Of a stretch of DNA of 6,878 nt, positions 1 to 5,657 are shown in pieces (positions within the stretch are counted from its first letter, which is position 1; each line of letters starts with the position of its first letter). Under the pieces are notes generated by a model that ran no database searches, was not told where the DNA came from, and was given only the letters and a program-made list of their open reading frames with translations. The DNA comes from Bacillota bacterium (GTDB lineage Bacteria; Bacillota; Clostridia; Saccharofermentanales; Fastidiosipilaceae). The DNA lies in the NCBI GenBank assembly GCA_023420715.1, contig JAEZVR010000085.1, positions 1-6,878 of the forward strand, given 5' to 3'. The position numbers and the translations under genes are program-made.

Positions 1-1
1 G

Positions 2-949
2 TATCGGGCTGCTAAAGCCGGCACCTATGAAGCGACACTGACCTACCGCAGTGGCAGTGCCCAAAATGCACTGAATTGGTCGGAGCAAAATGGCAAAATC
101 GCAGCGGGTGAATCCCTTGTGGGATCAGAAGATAACAACAGTCAAGTGACGCGCACCAAAACCTTGCAATTCCAAGTCGTCAAACCTGGTGACGGTATCC
201 TCATCTTTGCGGCACCAGCTGGCAATGCCCCGCAGATGGATAAAATCGATGTCCGCTTTATCGAGGAACTCAAAGAAACCTATACCATTCATGTCCAGAC
301 AAAGGGCGATGGCGGCACCTTAGTTGGGGATGCCACACGTACTGCAAAAACAGGAGATGCCTTGTCCATCGACTACAATCTAAAAGATGGCTATAAGCTG
401 GCAAAGGTTTTGCGCAATGGCGAATCTGTTGCAGTGACAAAGCCGATCCAAATTCCAACTGTTTCCCGTAGTGAAACAATTGAGTTGCACTTTGTTTTTG
501 ATGAATACAGACAAGCGCAGCCGTTTGAATTCCCATCGGATGATCGTGAAGTCAAACTGGAAGCAGAATATTTCATTTTAGAAAATACAGGTTCGGGTGA
601 AGCTTGGCCGCTTCAAGAAAGTTTAGATGAATGGGCAAGTGAAGGCGTTTATGTCAATGCGATGAATGCCGGCGACAAAATTCATTTGTACTATACGGCA
701 ACAGAAGCAGGTACTTATCAATTCAAGCTGCGTTATCGCAGTGGATCGATGACTAACGGTTTAACCTGGACTGGTGATGGCGAAAAGATTAAGTCTGGTT
801 CTGTAGAAGCTGGGGCGGCTGATCAGGCCACGCAGAATCATGATGTGACATTTGAAATCGAAGTGCTTGAACCAGGTGCAGGCAAATTGACCTTTGAGGC
901 ACCTGAAGGGAATGCGCCACAAATGGATTATTTCCTGATTCAGAAGTTG
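2..949 (+). repeat. Two copies of a CBM6/35-like module within the surface protein
   Basis: Copy 1 (about 2-277, its start cut by the window) and copy 2 (about 548-949) align along their length. Matching stretches are AGTYEATLTYRSGS with AGTYQFKLRYRSGS, LNWSEQNGKI with LTWTGDGEKI, VVKPGDGILIFAAP with VLEPGAGKLTFEAP, and identical GNAPQMD. The DNA has diverged at many third positions, so this is an old protein-level duplication rather than a recent DNA repeat. The copies are separated by the InlB-B-like beta-repeat domain. Confidence 0.8.
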
Positions 950-1963
950 GCCAAAGCGCCAGAGCCACCAACGACTGAACCTCCGACTGTTGTTGAGCCG
1001 CCAAAGGTGGAGCCACCGGTTGTGGATCCAATCCCGAGCGAAACGAAAGAACCTGAGGCAAAACCCGCTGAGCCAGTCGATGTTGTCCTTAAAAATGATC
1101 TGAATGATGTAACGGTTGTTTTAACGGCCATGCCCGACCAAACGACCGGAAAATCGCCCTATGAGGATCTTGTATTATCCATTCAGCCAGAAGAACAGAG
1201 ACGATTGACATTGCCGGATGGCAAACAGACGATGACTGAAAATCAGGTATACGATATCGTTTTGCAAAAACCAAATGATGAATATCTGAGCCTATTGCCA
1301 GAAGATGTACGTGCAACTGTCACCTTACCTGTTTCGGATGCGTGGGATCCAGAGCGCATTCGCACCTTCTCAATGACAGATGATGGGATGGAAATTTTGC
1401 CACATAAGCGTTTTAAAACAGATGGCAAAACGTATGTCTCCTTCCAAGTCTCACATTTTAGCCTGTATGGTGTTGGATTGGTTGATCTTGAAAAAACAGT
1501 GGATGATCAGTTGAACCCGGTGACACCAGCCCCAGAGGTCAATCCAAAACCGATTGTTCCAGAGCCTGCTCAGCCGGATCCACCTACACCGGACACAGGC
1601 GCAAATCCAGATCCAGTAGAGCAGCCGAATCCTGCACCTCAACCAAAACCCGCTCAGCCTGGTGACCATACAGCGCCAAAAGATGATGCGGATAAGCCGA
1701 TCACGGATCAGGTCGCGCCAAAGATTACGCCAAAACCAGGCGCTGAACAACCTGTTTTAGATCAGCCGAAAGTGGATAAACCAACGATCCATTCGCCAGC
1801 TGCAGATGATCATACGGTTCAGACGAAACAACCATCCGCAAATCAACTCCCTAGAACAGGGGAACCGATGACCTTGGCGATCTTGGCAGGTATTGCATTG
1901 GCATTGATGGGTTTGATCGCATTGAGCTTTGGCTATTTGAGACAATTGAAACGTCGCATGTAA
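2..1963 (+). CDS. LPXTG-anchored modular surface protein with CBM6/35-like repeats (5'-partial)
   Basis: The frame is open to the left edge, so this is the C-terminal 653 codons of a larger protein; the GTG at 119 is internal. Modules in order: the end of a beta-sandwich repeat (about 2-277), a bacterial beta-repeat domain resembling divergent InlB B-repeats (278-508), a second complete copy of the beta-sandwich (548-949, starting VKLEAEYF), a Pro/Glu-rich linker (950-1084), a domain ending in YVSFQVSHFSLYGV of a type seen near the anchor of Gram-positive surface proteins (1085-1492), a long Pro-rich wall-spanning linker (1493-1843), and the sorting signal. That signal is LPRTG at 1847-1861, a hydrophobic stretch and the basic tail RQLKRRM. 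Both repeats end in GNAPQMD, like the Ca-binding end of CBM6/CBM35 modules, so glycan binding is inferred. Sortase should cleave between T and G and attach the protein to peptidoglycan. Any catalytic domain, for example a glycosidase, would lie upstream and cannot be seen. Confidence 0.9.
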   Translation, partial: YRAAKAGTYEATLTYRSGSAQNALNWSEQNGKIAAGESLVGSEDNNSQVTRTKTLQFQVVKPGDGILIFAAPAGNAPQMDKIDVRFIEELKETYTIHVQTKGDGGTLVGDATRTAKTGDALSIDYNLKDGYKLAKVLRNGESVAVTKPIQIPTVSRSETIELHFVFDEYRQAQPFEFPSDDREVKLEAEYFILENTGSGEAWPLQESLDEWASEGVYVNAMNAGDKIHLYYTATEAGTYQFKLRYRSGSMTNGLTWTGDGEKIKSGSVEAGAADQATQNHDVTFEIEVLEPGAGKLTFEAPEGNAPQMDYFLIQKLAKAPEPPTTEPPTVVEPPKVEPPVVDPIPSETKEPEAKPAEPVDVVLKNDLNDVTVVLTAMPDQTTGKSPYEDLVLSIQPEEQRRLTLPDGKQTMTENQVYDIVLQKPNDEYLSLLPEDVRATVTLPVSDAWDPERIRTFSMTDDGMEILPHKRFKTDGKTYVSFQVSHFSLYGVGLVDLEKTVDDQLNPVTPAPEVNPKPIVPEPAQPDPPTPDTGANPDPVEQPNPAPQPKPAQPGDHTAPKDDADKPITDQVAPKITPKPGAEQPVLDQPKVDKPTIHSPAADDHTVQTKQPSANQLPRTGEPMTLAILAGIALALMGLIALSFGYLRQLKRRM

Positions 1964-1985
1964 GTGTGTTGATTCTAACGAGATT

Positions 1986-2015
1986 ATCCCCGAACAACTG
2001 TTCGGGGATTTTTTT
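1986..2015 (+). terminator. Intrinsic terminator of the surface-protein gene
   Basis: A perfect 10-bp stem, ATCCCCGAAC (1986-1995) and GTTCGGGGAT (2000-2009), closes a 4-base loop AACT and runs directly into seven Ts (2009-2015). It begins 23 bases after the LPXTG gene stop codon. It should separate that gene from proA, so proA needs its own promoter. Confidence 0.93.
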
Positions 2016-2029
2016 AGGACTCATCTGTG

Positions 2030-2035
2030 TATAAT
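2030..2035 (+). promoter_or_regulatory. Candidate -10 element upstream of proA
   Basis: A perfect TATAAT lies just after the terminator. No good -35 is seen: the bases 17 upstream fall in the terminator T-run. The element would give a 5' leader of roughly 120 bases holding the whole DnaA-box cluster. A weaker alternative nearer the gene is TTTCCA (2109-2114) with TATACA (2133-2138), which would sit inside the cluster. The actual start site cannot be decided from sequence. Confidence 0.4.
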
Positions 2036-2056
2036 ACAAAAGACATCAACGCTGGT

Positions 2057-2071
2057 AATGCACAATGCATT
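2057..2071. repeat. Short inverted repeat in the proA leader
   Basis: AATGCA and TGCATT form a perfect 6-bp inverted repeat around CAA. It overlaps the degenerate DnaA-like box at 2056-2064. It could be half of a dimeric regulator site or chance; it is too short and AT-rich to be a strong RNA hairpin. Confidence 0.3.
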
Positions 2072-2163
2072 TTCTAGCAATCGGCGATGAATACGTTATG
2101 CACAAGGTTTTCCACATTATGCACAATCGTGTTATACAGATTATTCACAGATAGGAGTGCCAT

Positions 2164-3456
2164 ATGTCTATTGATTTTACGTCGATCAAAAAAGGATCGC
2201 TTATTTTGGCTCAAACATCTGCAGAACAACGAAATCTGGCCTTGCAGGAGATCATTAAACAGTTGCGTGCAAAACAAGATGAGATTCTTCAAGCCAATGC
2301 AGACGATTTGAATGAAGCAAAGGCAAGCCAGATCAGCGAAGCGACGCTAGCGCGACTCAAATTTGATGTGCAAAAAATGGAACAAGTCATTTCAGGGATC
2401 ATGCAATTGGTTGATTTACCTGATCCAGTCGGTCAGATTGTTTTCGCAAAAGCCTTGGCACCGCAACTGAATTTATATCGTGTTCAGGTTCCATTAGGCG
2501 TGGTGGGTGTTATTTTTGAAGCTCGACCAGATGCCTTGGTTCAAATTGCATCTTTGTGTTTGAAGAGTGGCAATGCTGTTGTGTTAAAAGGCGGCAGTGA
2601 AGCGAAGCGAACGAATGCTTGCCTGGCTGCTTGTATTCAGACAGCAACGGCTTCCATCATCGAGGCAGACTGGTTATTGCCATTGGTCGATCGAACAGAT
2701 GTCACAGCCTTATTGACGGCAAAAGATAGCATAGATTTGATTATTCCGAGAGGTTCAAATGCCTTCGTGCAATACATCATGCAGCATACAACGATTCCAG
2801 TACTCGGTCATGCGGATGGTGTTTGTCATACCTATGTTGATCAGGCCGCAGATATACCAATGGCTTTGTCTGTGGTTATTGATGCAAAGACTCAATATCC
2901 ATCTGTCTGCAATGCAACAGAAACGCTATTGGTACATCAGGCGATTGCTGAAACGTTTTTGGATCAGTTGATACCCCAGTTAAACGCGTTGCAGGTCAAA
3001 ATATATGGTGATGACTGGGTGTGTTGTCGGTATCAGGTACAGCCTGTTCAAGATTGGCATCATGAGTATTTGGATTTAGGTTTATCCATTGGGGTGGTTA
3101 ACGATGTAGATCACGCCATGGCGCATATTTCACAATATGGATCCAGGCATACAGAAGCCATTTTAACGATGGATTCTGCAGTTGCAGAGCACTTTTTAAA
3201 ATCCGTAGATGCCGGTAATGTTTTTTGGAATTGCTCTACTCGATTTAGTGATGGTTATCGCTATGGTTTTGGTGCAGAAGTAGGTGTATCAACACATAAA
3301 ATTCATGCTAGAGGCCCAGTGGGATTGGAGGGGTTAATGACGTATAAGTATCAGTTATTGGGACAAGGTCATTGCGTAGCCCCCTTTGTATCCGGAGAAT
3401 TAACGTTTTTGCATCAACCCCTCGCAAAAGATCATCCTTTTCCACACAAAAAGTGA
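2164..3456 (+). CDS. proA: Glutamate-5-semialdehyde dehydrogenase (gamma-glutamyl phosphate reductase)
   Basis: This cytoplasmic enzyme makes glutamate-5-semialdehyde from gamma-glutamyl phosphate with NADPH, the second step of proline synthesis. Family landmarks run the full length: VGVIFEARPDALVQIASLCL (114-133), SGNAVVLKGGSEA (135-147), IPRGSNAF (194-201), VLGHADGVCHTYVD (213-226), PSVCNATETLLVH (246-258) with the catalytic Cys at 249, and GFGAEVGVSTHKIHARGP (368-385). The ATG has AGGAG 6 bases upstream (2153-2157) and sits where the family usually starts. At 430 residues it is slightly long: about 28 residues follow TYKYQLLGQG, where homologues normally end. WNCSTRF (355-361) replaces the more usual VNASTRF. 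The partner kinase gene proB, often just upstream of proA, is absent here; the gene follows a terminated surface-protein gene and precedes upp by 56 bases. Confidence 0.96.
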   Translation: MSIDFTSIKKGSLILAQTSAEQRNLALQEIIKQLRAKQDEILQANADDLNEAKASQISEATLARLKFDVQKMEQVISGIMQLVDLPDPVGQIVFAKALAPQLNLYRVQVPLGVVGVIFEARPDALVQIASLCLKSGNAVVLKGGSEAKRTNACLAACIQTATASIIEADWLLPLVDRTDVTALLTAKDSIDLIIPRGSNAFVQYIMQHTTIPVLGHADGVCHTYVDQAADIPMALSVVIDAKTQYPSVCNATETLLVHQAIAETFLDQLIPQLNALQVKIYGDDWVCCRYQVQPVQDWHHEYLDLGLSIGVVNDVDHAMAHISQYGSRHTEAILTMDSAVAEHFLKSVDAGNVFWNCSTRFSDGYRYGFGAEVGVSTHKIHARGPVGLEGLMTYKYQLLGQGHCVAPFVSGELTFLHQPLAKDHPFPHKK

Positions 3457-3462
3457 TACAAT
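3454..3462 (+). promoter_or_regulatory. Extended -10 promoter candidate for upp
   Basis: TGATACAAT is an extended -10 (TGn followed by TACAAT, 5 of 6 to consensus) and overlaps the proA stop codon TGA. No clear -35 is present at 17 bases, as is acceptable for extended -10 promoters. Transcription would start near 3469, leaving about 44 bases of leader before the upp ATG. upp could also be transcribed by read-through from proA, since no terminator separates them. Confidence 0.5.
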
Positions 3463-3512
3463 ACCTACGGTCATAATTTGACAGAGGCTGATTCACCCAA
3501 AAGGAGCTCTTC

Positions 3513-4142
3513 ATGGAAAACGTTTTCGTCTTCGAACATCCGCTGATTCAGCATAAGATTTCTTTAATGAGAGACAAACATACTAGCACAAAAGAATTTC
3601 GAGAGCTGGCATCAGAAACATCAATGCTAATGGCTTACGAAGTTACGAGGGATTTGCCACTCAGAGAAATTGAGATTGAAACCCCCGTGGCTGTTGCAAA
3701 AACCAAAGTTCTAGCTGGTAAAAAGCTCGCCATTGTGCCGATTTTACGTGCCGGTTTAGGCATGGTAAATGGTATGCTGAATCTCATCCCAATGGCAAAG
3801 GTTGGTCATATCGGGCTTTATCGAGATCCGCAAACCTTAGAAGCCGTTGAATATTATTGCAAGCTGCCAGAAGACATTGAAGAACGCGATGTTATTGTAT
3901 TGGATCCAATGTTGGCAACTGGTGGTTCAGCCATTGCCGCGGTTGATTTTTTAAAGAAAAAAGGCATTTCAAACATCCGCTTTATGTGTTTGATTGCGGC
4001 GCCAGAAGGGGTTAAAGCACTTCAGAATGCACATCCAGACACGCCTATTTTTTGTGCGGCTCTAGATGAGCGTCTGAATGATCATGCCTATATTATTCCC
4101 GGACTAGGGGATGCTGGTGACCGCTTGTTTGGCACCAAATAA
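3513..4142 (+). CDS. upp: Uracil phosphoribosyltransferase
   Basis: This cytoplasmic pyrimidine-salvage enzyme converts uracil and PRPP to UMP and pyrophosphate. At 209 residues it is full length for bacterial Upp. Visible landmarks are the N-terminal HPLIQHKISLMRDKHT (9-24), VPILRAGLGM (75-84), the PRPP-binding loop VLDPMLATGGSA (129-140), and the C-terminal uracil-binding segment YIIPGLGDAGDRLFGT (193-208). The start is fixed by AAGGAG (3501-3506) 6 bases before the ATG. It lies 56 bases after proA on the same strand; the pairing has no obvious metabolic logic beyond general biosynthesis. Its stop codon is 2 bases from that of the convergent FHA gene, and its transcript probably ends at the hairpin at 4234-4269, inside that gene. 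Confidence 0.98.
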   Translation: MENVFVFEHPLIQHKISLMRDKHTSTKEFRELASETSMLMAYEVTRDLPLREIEIETPVAVAKTKVLAGKKLAIVPILRAGLGMVNGMLNLIPMAKVGHIGLYRDPQTLEAVEYYCKLPEDIEERDVIVLDPMLATGGSAIAAVDFLKKKGISNIRFMCLIAAPEGVKALQNAHPDTPIFCAALDERLNDHAYIIPGLGDAGDRLFGTK

Positions 4143-4144
4143 AT

Positions 4145-5383
4145 TTAGCTGGTATCGCAAAACATCAAGTCGTAAGAACCGAGTTCTATACGGTCTCCAT
4201 ATTCAAGTGGCGTTTCTTGTGTCAGATCGAGATAATTGAGTCGAATGGTTGGATTCGGCTCAATTTTTTGATTTGGGCAGAGGTAATAATCGCCATTTTT
4301 ATATTGAATGATGGCATGTATGGGTGCAATGGAATGGCCAGGCAGGATGAAGTCTGCCTGCTGTGGATCACTGCCAATCTTAATTTCAGGTTGGAGAATC
4401 GAAAAGGGCTGAAAGCGATCTTCGAGGGTTTTTGCATCAATCTCATCTTGACTAGAAAGATAATCGATCGGCAATAATTTGGCGAAAGGTTGTTCGAGCA
4501 GTTCTGCCGTTGTGAAGCCTTTTTGATCTGAGTTATCTTTCGGCTTAAGATTCGACACGGGCTGTTGTTTTGATGATCTGTTTTTATATAGCGTGATCAG
4601 ATTTAATCCCAGCATCAGAACGAATAAGGATAGCCCGAAATAAAGCCATTTGGGGTTGTGGTTGGTGTGTAAAATTGAGATGCCTCCACCCATGAATAAG
4701 ATGATGTTGATGACGATAAAGTTCCAATCGGATGTTGGACGGACCGCAATGGCTTGCTTTTGGGGCTGACTTTTTGTGGCTTGGACCTCCTGCGCTTCTT
4801 GCCCAGTAGATGCCACATTAGAAGCCGCGAGATAAGCTTTGACAAAATCAGTTGGGTTTTCCCAGGCAAGTATGAGTAAATGCTGAAAGGTTGAGTCTGC
4901 AATCTCTTGCTTTTCTTTGTCTGCAAATAACTGTTGCTCTGCGAGATCGGCAATGATGGATCTCAGGCTTCTTTCTTTGCCATCGCATTCGATTTCTTGG
5001 TGGCGCGGGTCGACCAGAAATATCAGATGTGGAAGGGGATGGTGGATATTCGGATGTGGAACATAGATCTGATTTTGCTCAAGACACAGATATGGAAAAA
5101 GGGGTTCTTTTAAAAGCAAGGCATATTGCTGACATAAATGAATGAGGGTTTGTCGTTTGATCGTCAGCGCACTTTCTGTCATAAATTGCTGTAAGGTGCA
5201 TAAATTGGTGATCGGGTAAGTCAATTGCCGATACCGCGATTTTTGAGTCACAAAAGGGCATAAAAAACTATAGGCATCTGTGTGTTGATCCGTATCTGCT
5301 AAGTCTAGCAATGAATCTGCGGAATCGAGCTGAATGTGTAGATAGGCGTGCCATGGAGAAGTTTCGATCCAATATTCGTTCAT
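4145..5383 (-). CDS. DUF6382-like FHA-domain membrane protein of a Tad pilus operon
   Basis: This 412-residue protein has three parts: a soluble N-terminal region (1-190) resembling DUF6382, with segments such as HLIFLVDPRH (119-128); a linker and two membrane segments (about 221-238 and 246-266) on either side of a short turn; and a C-terminal FHA-like domain (about 330-410) with IKIGSDPQQADFILPGHS and LEYGDRIELGSYDLMF. FHA domains usually bind phosphothreonine, but here the conserved GR is GS (337-338) and the usual S-R-x-H is A-P-I-H (353-356). Only the His is kept, so phosphopeptide binding is doubtful. Both soluble parts are probably cytoplasmic. In Bacillota such proteins sit in Tad/Flp pilus clusters, with a presumed regulatory or scaffold role. 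The gene starts 24 bases after the pilin gene, with AAGGA 8 bases before the ATG. Confidence 0.82.
   Translation of the reverse strand: MNEYWIETSPWHAYLHIQLDSADSLLDLADTDQHTDAYSFLCPFVTQKSRYRQLTYPITNLCTLQQFMTESALTIKRQTLIHLCQQYALLLKEPLFPYLCLEQNQIYVPHPNIHHPLPHLIFLVDPRHQEIECDGKERSLRSIIADLAEQQLFADKEKQEIADSTFQHLLILAWENPTDFVKAYLAASNVASTGQEAQEVQATKSQPQKQAIAVRPTSDWNFIVINIILFMGGGISILHTNHNPKWLYFGLSLFVLMLGLNLITLYKNRSSKQQPVSNLKPKDNSDQKGFTTAELLEQPFAKLLPIDYLSSQDEIDAKTLEDRFQPFSILQPEIKIGSDPQQADFILPGHSIAPIHAIIQYKNGDYYLCPNQKIEPNPTIRLNYLDLTQETPLEYGDRIELGSYDLMFCDTS
4234..4269 (+). terminator. Intrinsic terminator for upp, embedded antisense in the FHA gene
   Basis: On the plus strand AATTGAGTCGAAT (4234-4246) pairs with ATTCGGCTCAATT (4253-4265): 13 bp with one U-G wobble (4241 with 4258), loop GGTTGG, and a six-T run at 4264-4269. 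It begins 92 bases past the upp stop codon. Read from the minus strand the wobble becomes an A-C mismatch and no T-run follows, so it should act only on rightward transcription. It coincides with codons for about residues 373-383 of the FHA protein. Confidence 0.75.
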
Positions 5384-5407
5384 GAGACGGTCCTTCGGTG
5401 ACTTGGC

Positions 5408-5641
5408 TTAAAGTTTATTAAATCTTCGATCGTTAAACACACGACGGAACATGCGCATGGCAAACTGGCTGATTTGCTCGTAAAACAACATGGCGATGAC
5501 GAGTAGTACGCCAATAATAATGACAATTTCTAGTGTGCCCATACCAGAAATTTTTCTTTGTAGAAAATATTTGGCTTTTTGTTTGCTTCTCATCCAGAAG
5601 CAATCTGCTGAAAATAATGATTTTTGCAAGCTGTTTTTCAT
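5408..5641 (-). CDS. Flp1-type class IVb prepilin
   Basis: This is a 77-residue major pilin candidate. The type IV prepilin signature ISG-MGTLEIVIIIGVLLVIA places the peptidase cleavage after Gly33, with Met at +1 and the conserved Glu at +5 (residue 38), followed by a hydrophobic helix (39-53). The mature pilin would be 44 residues, ending in a basic tail (RRVFNDRRFNKL). The 33-residue basic leader is long for this family; an internal Met17 would give a more typical one. However, GGAGG lies 6 bases before the first ATG (minus strand; 5648-5652), which favours the longer form. The gene sits 16 bases after the platform gene and 24 before the FHA gene, indicating one operon. Processing would need a TadV-type peptidase encoded elsewhere. 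Confidence 0.88.
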   Translation of the reverse strand: MKNSLQKSLFSADCFWMRSKQKAKYFLQRKISGMGTLEIVIIIGVLLVIAMLFYEQISQFAMRMFRRVFNDRRFNKL

Positions 5642-5657
5642 TGTAAACCTCCATCGA

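Larger units (their letters stand above)
2026..2149. promoter_or_regulatory. DnaA-box cluster upstream of proA
   Basis: Four exact matches to the DnaA-box consensus TTATNCACA lie in this gap: TTATACACA on the minus strand (2026-2034), TTATGCACA (2096-2104), TTATGCACA (2117-2125) and TTATTCACA (2141-2149) on the plus strand. One-mismatch sites lie between them: TAATGCACA (2056-2064), TTTTCCACA (2108-2116) and TTATACAGA (2132-2140). From 2096 to 2149 five boxes in one orientation are packed almost end to end, with starts 12, 9, 15 and 9 bases apart. The two identical boxes are 21 bases apart, about two helical turns. Binding by DnaA is inferred from the motif. Possible roles are control of proA or titration of DnaA. 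Confidence 0.65.

Noticed and set aside
1451..1750. 99-residue minus-strand ORF rich in Trp and Arg
   Set aside because: It is the reverse complement of the Pro-rich linker of the surface protein; the composition is explained by the opposite strand and there is no start signal.
2026..2163. The DnaA-box cluster as the chromosomal replication origin
   Set aside because: No dnaA, dnaN, rpmH or parAB flank it and no long AT-rich unwinding region is evident. A regulatory or titration cluster fits better, though GC skew was not computed.
2016..2163. T-box or other riboswitch ahead of proA
   Set aside because: The 148-base gap has no T-box core, no antiterminator/terminator pair and no stable extended hairpin; proline-gene T-boxes need more space.
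2087..2311. 74-residue plus-strand ORF beginning in the gap and overlapping proA
   Set aside because: It runs through the DnaA-box repeats and into proA in another frame, has no ribosome binding site and no recognisable family.
3478..3483. Perfect TTGACA as a -35 for upp
   Set aside because: A -10 at 17 bases would fall on the ribosome binding site (3501-3506), where no TATAAT-like sequence exists.
4128..4139. TTTGGCACCAAA palindrome at the end of upp as a terminator
   Set aside because: The stem is only about 4-5 bp with a tiny loop and no T-run follows on either strand.
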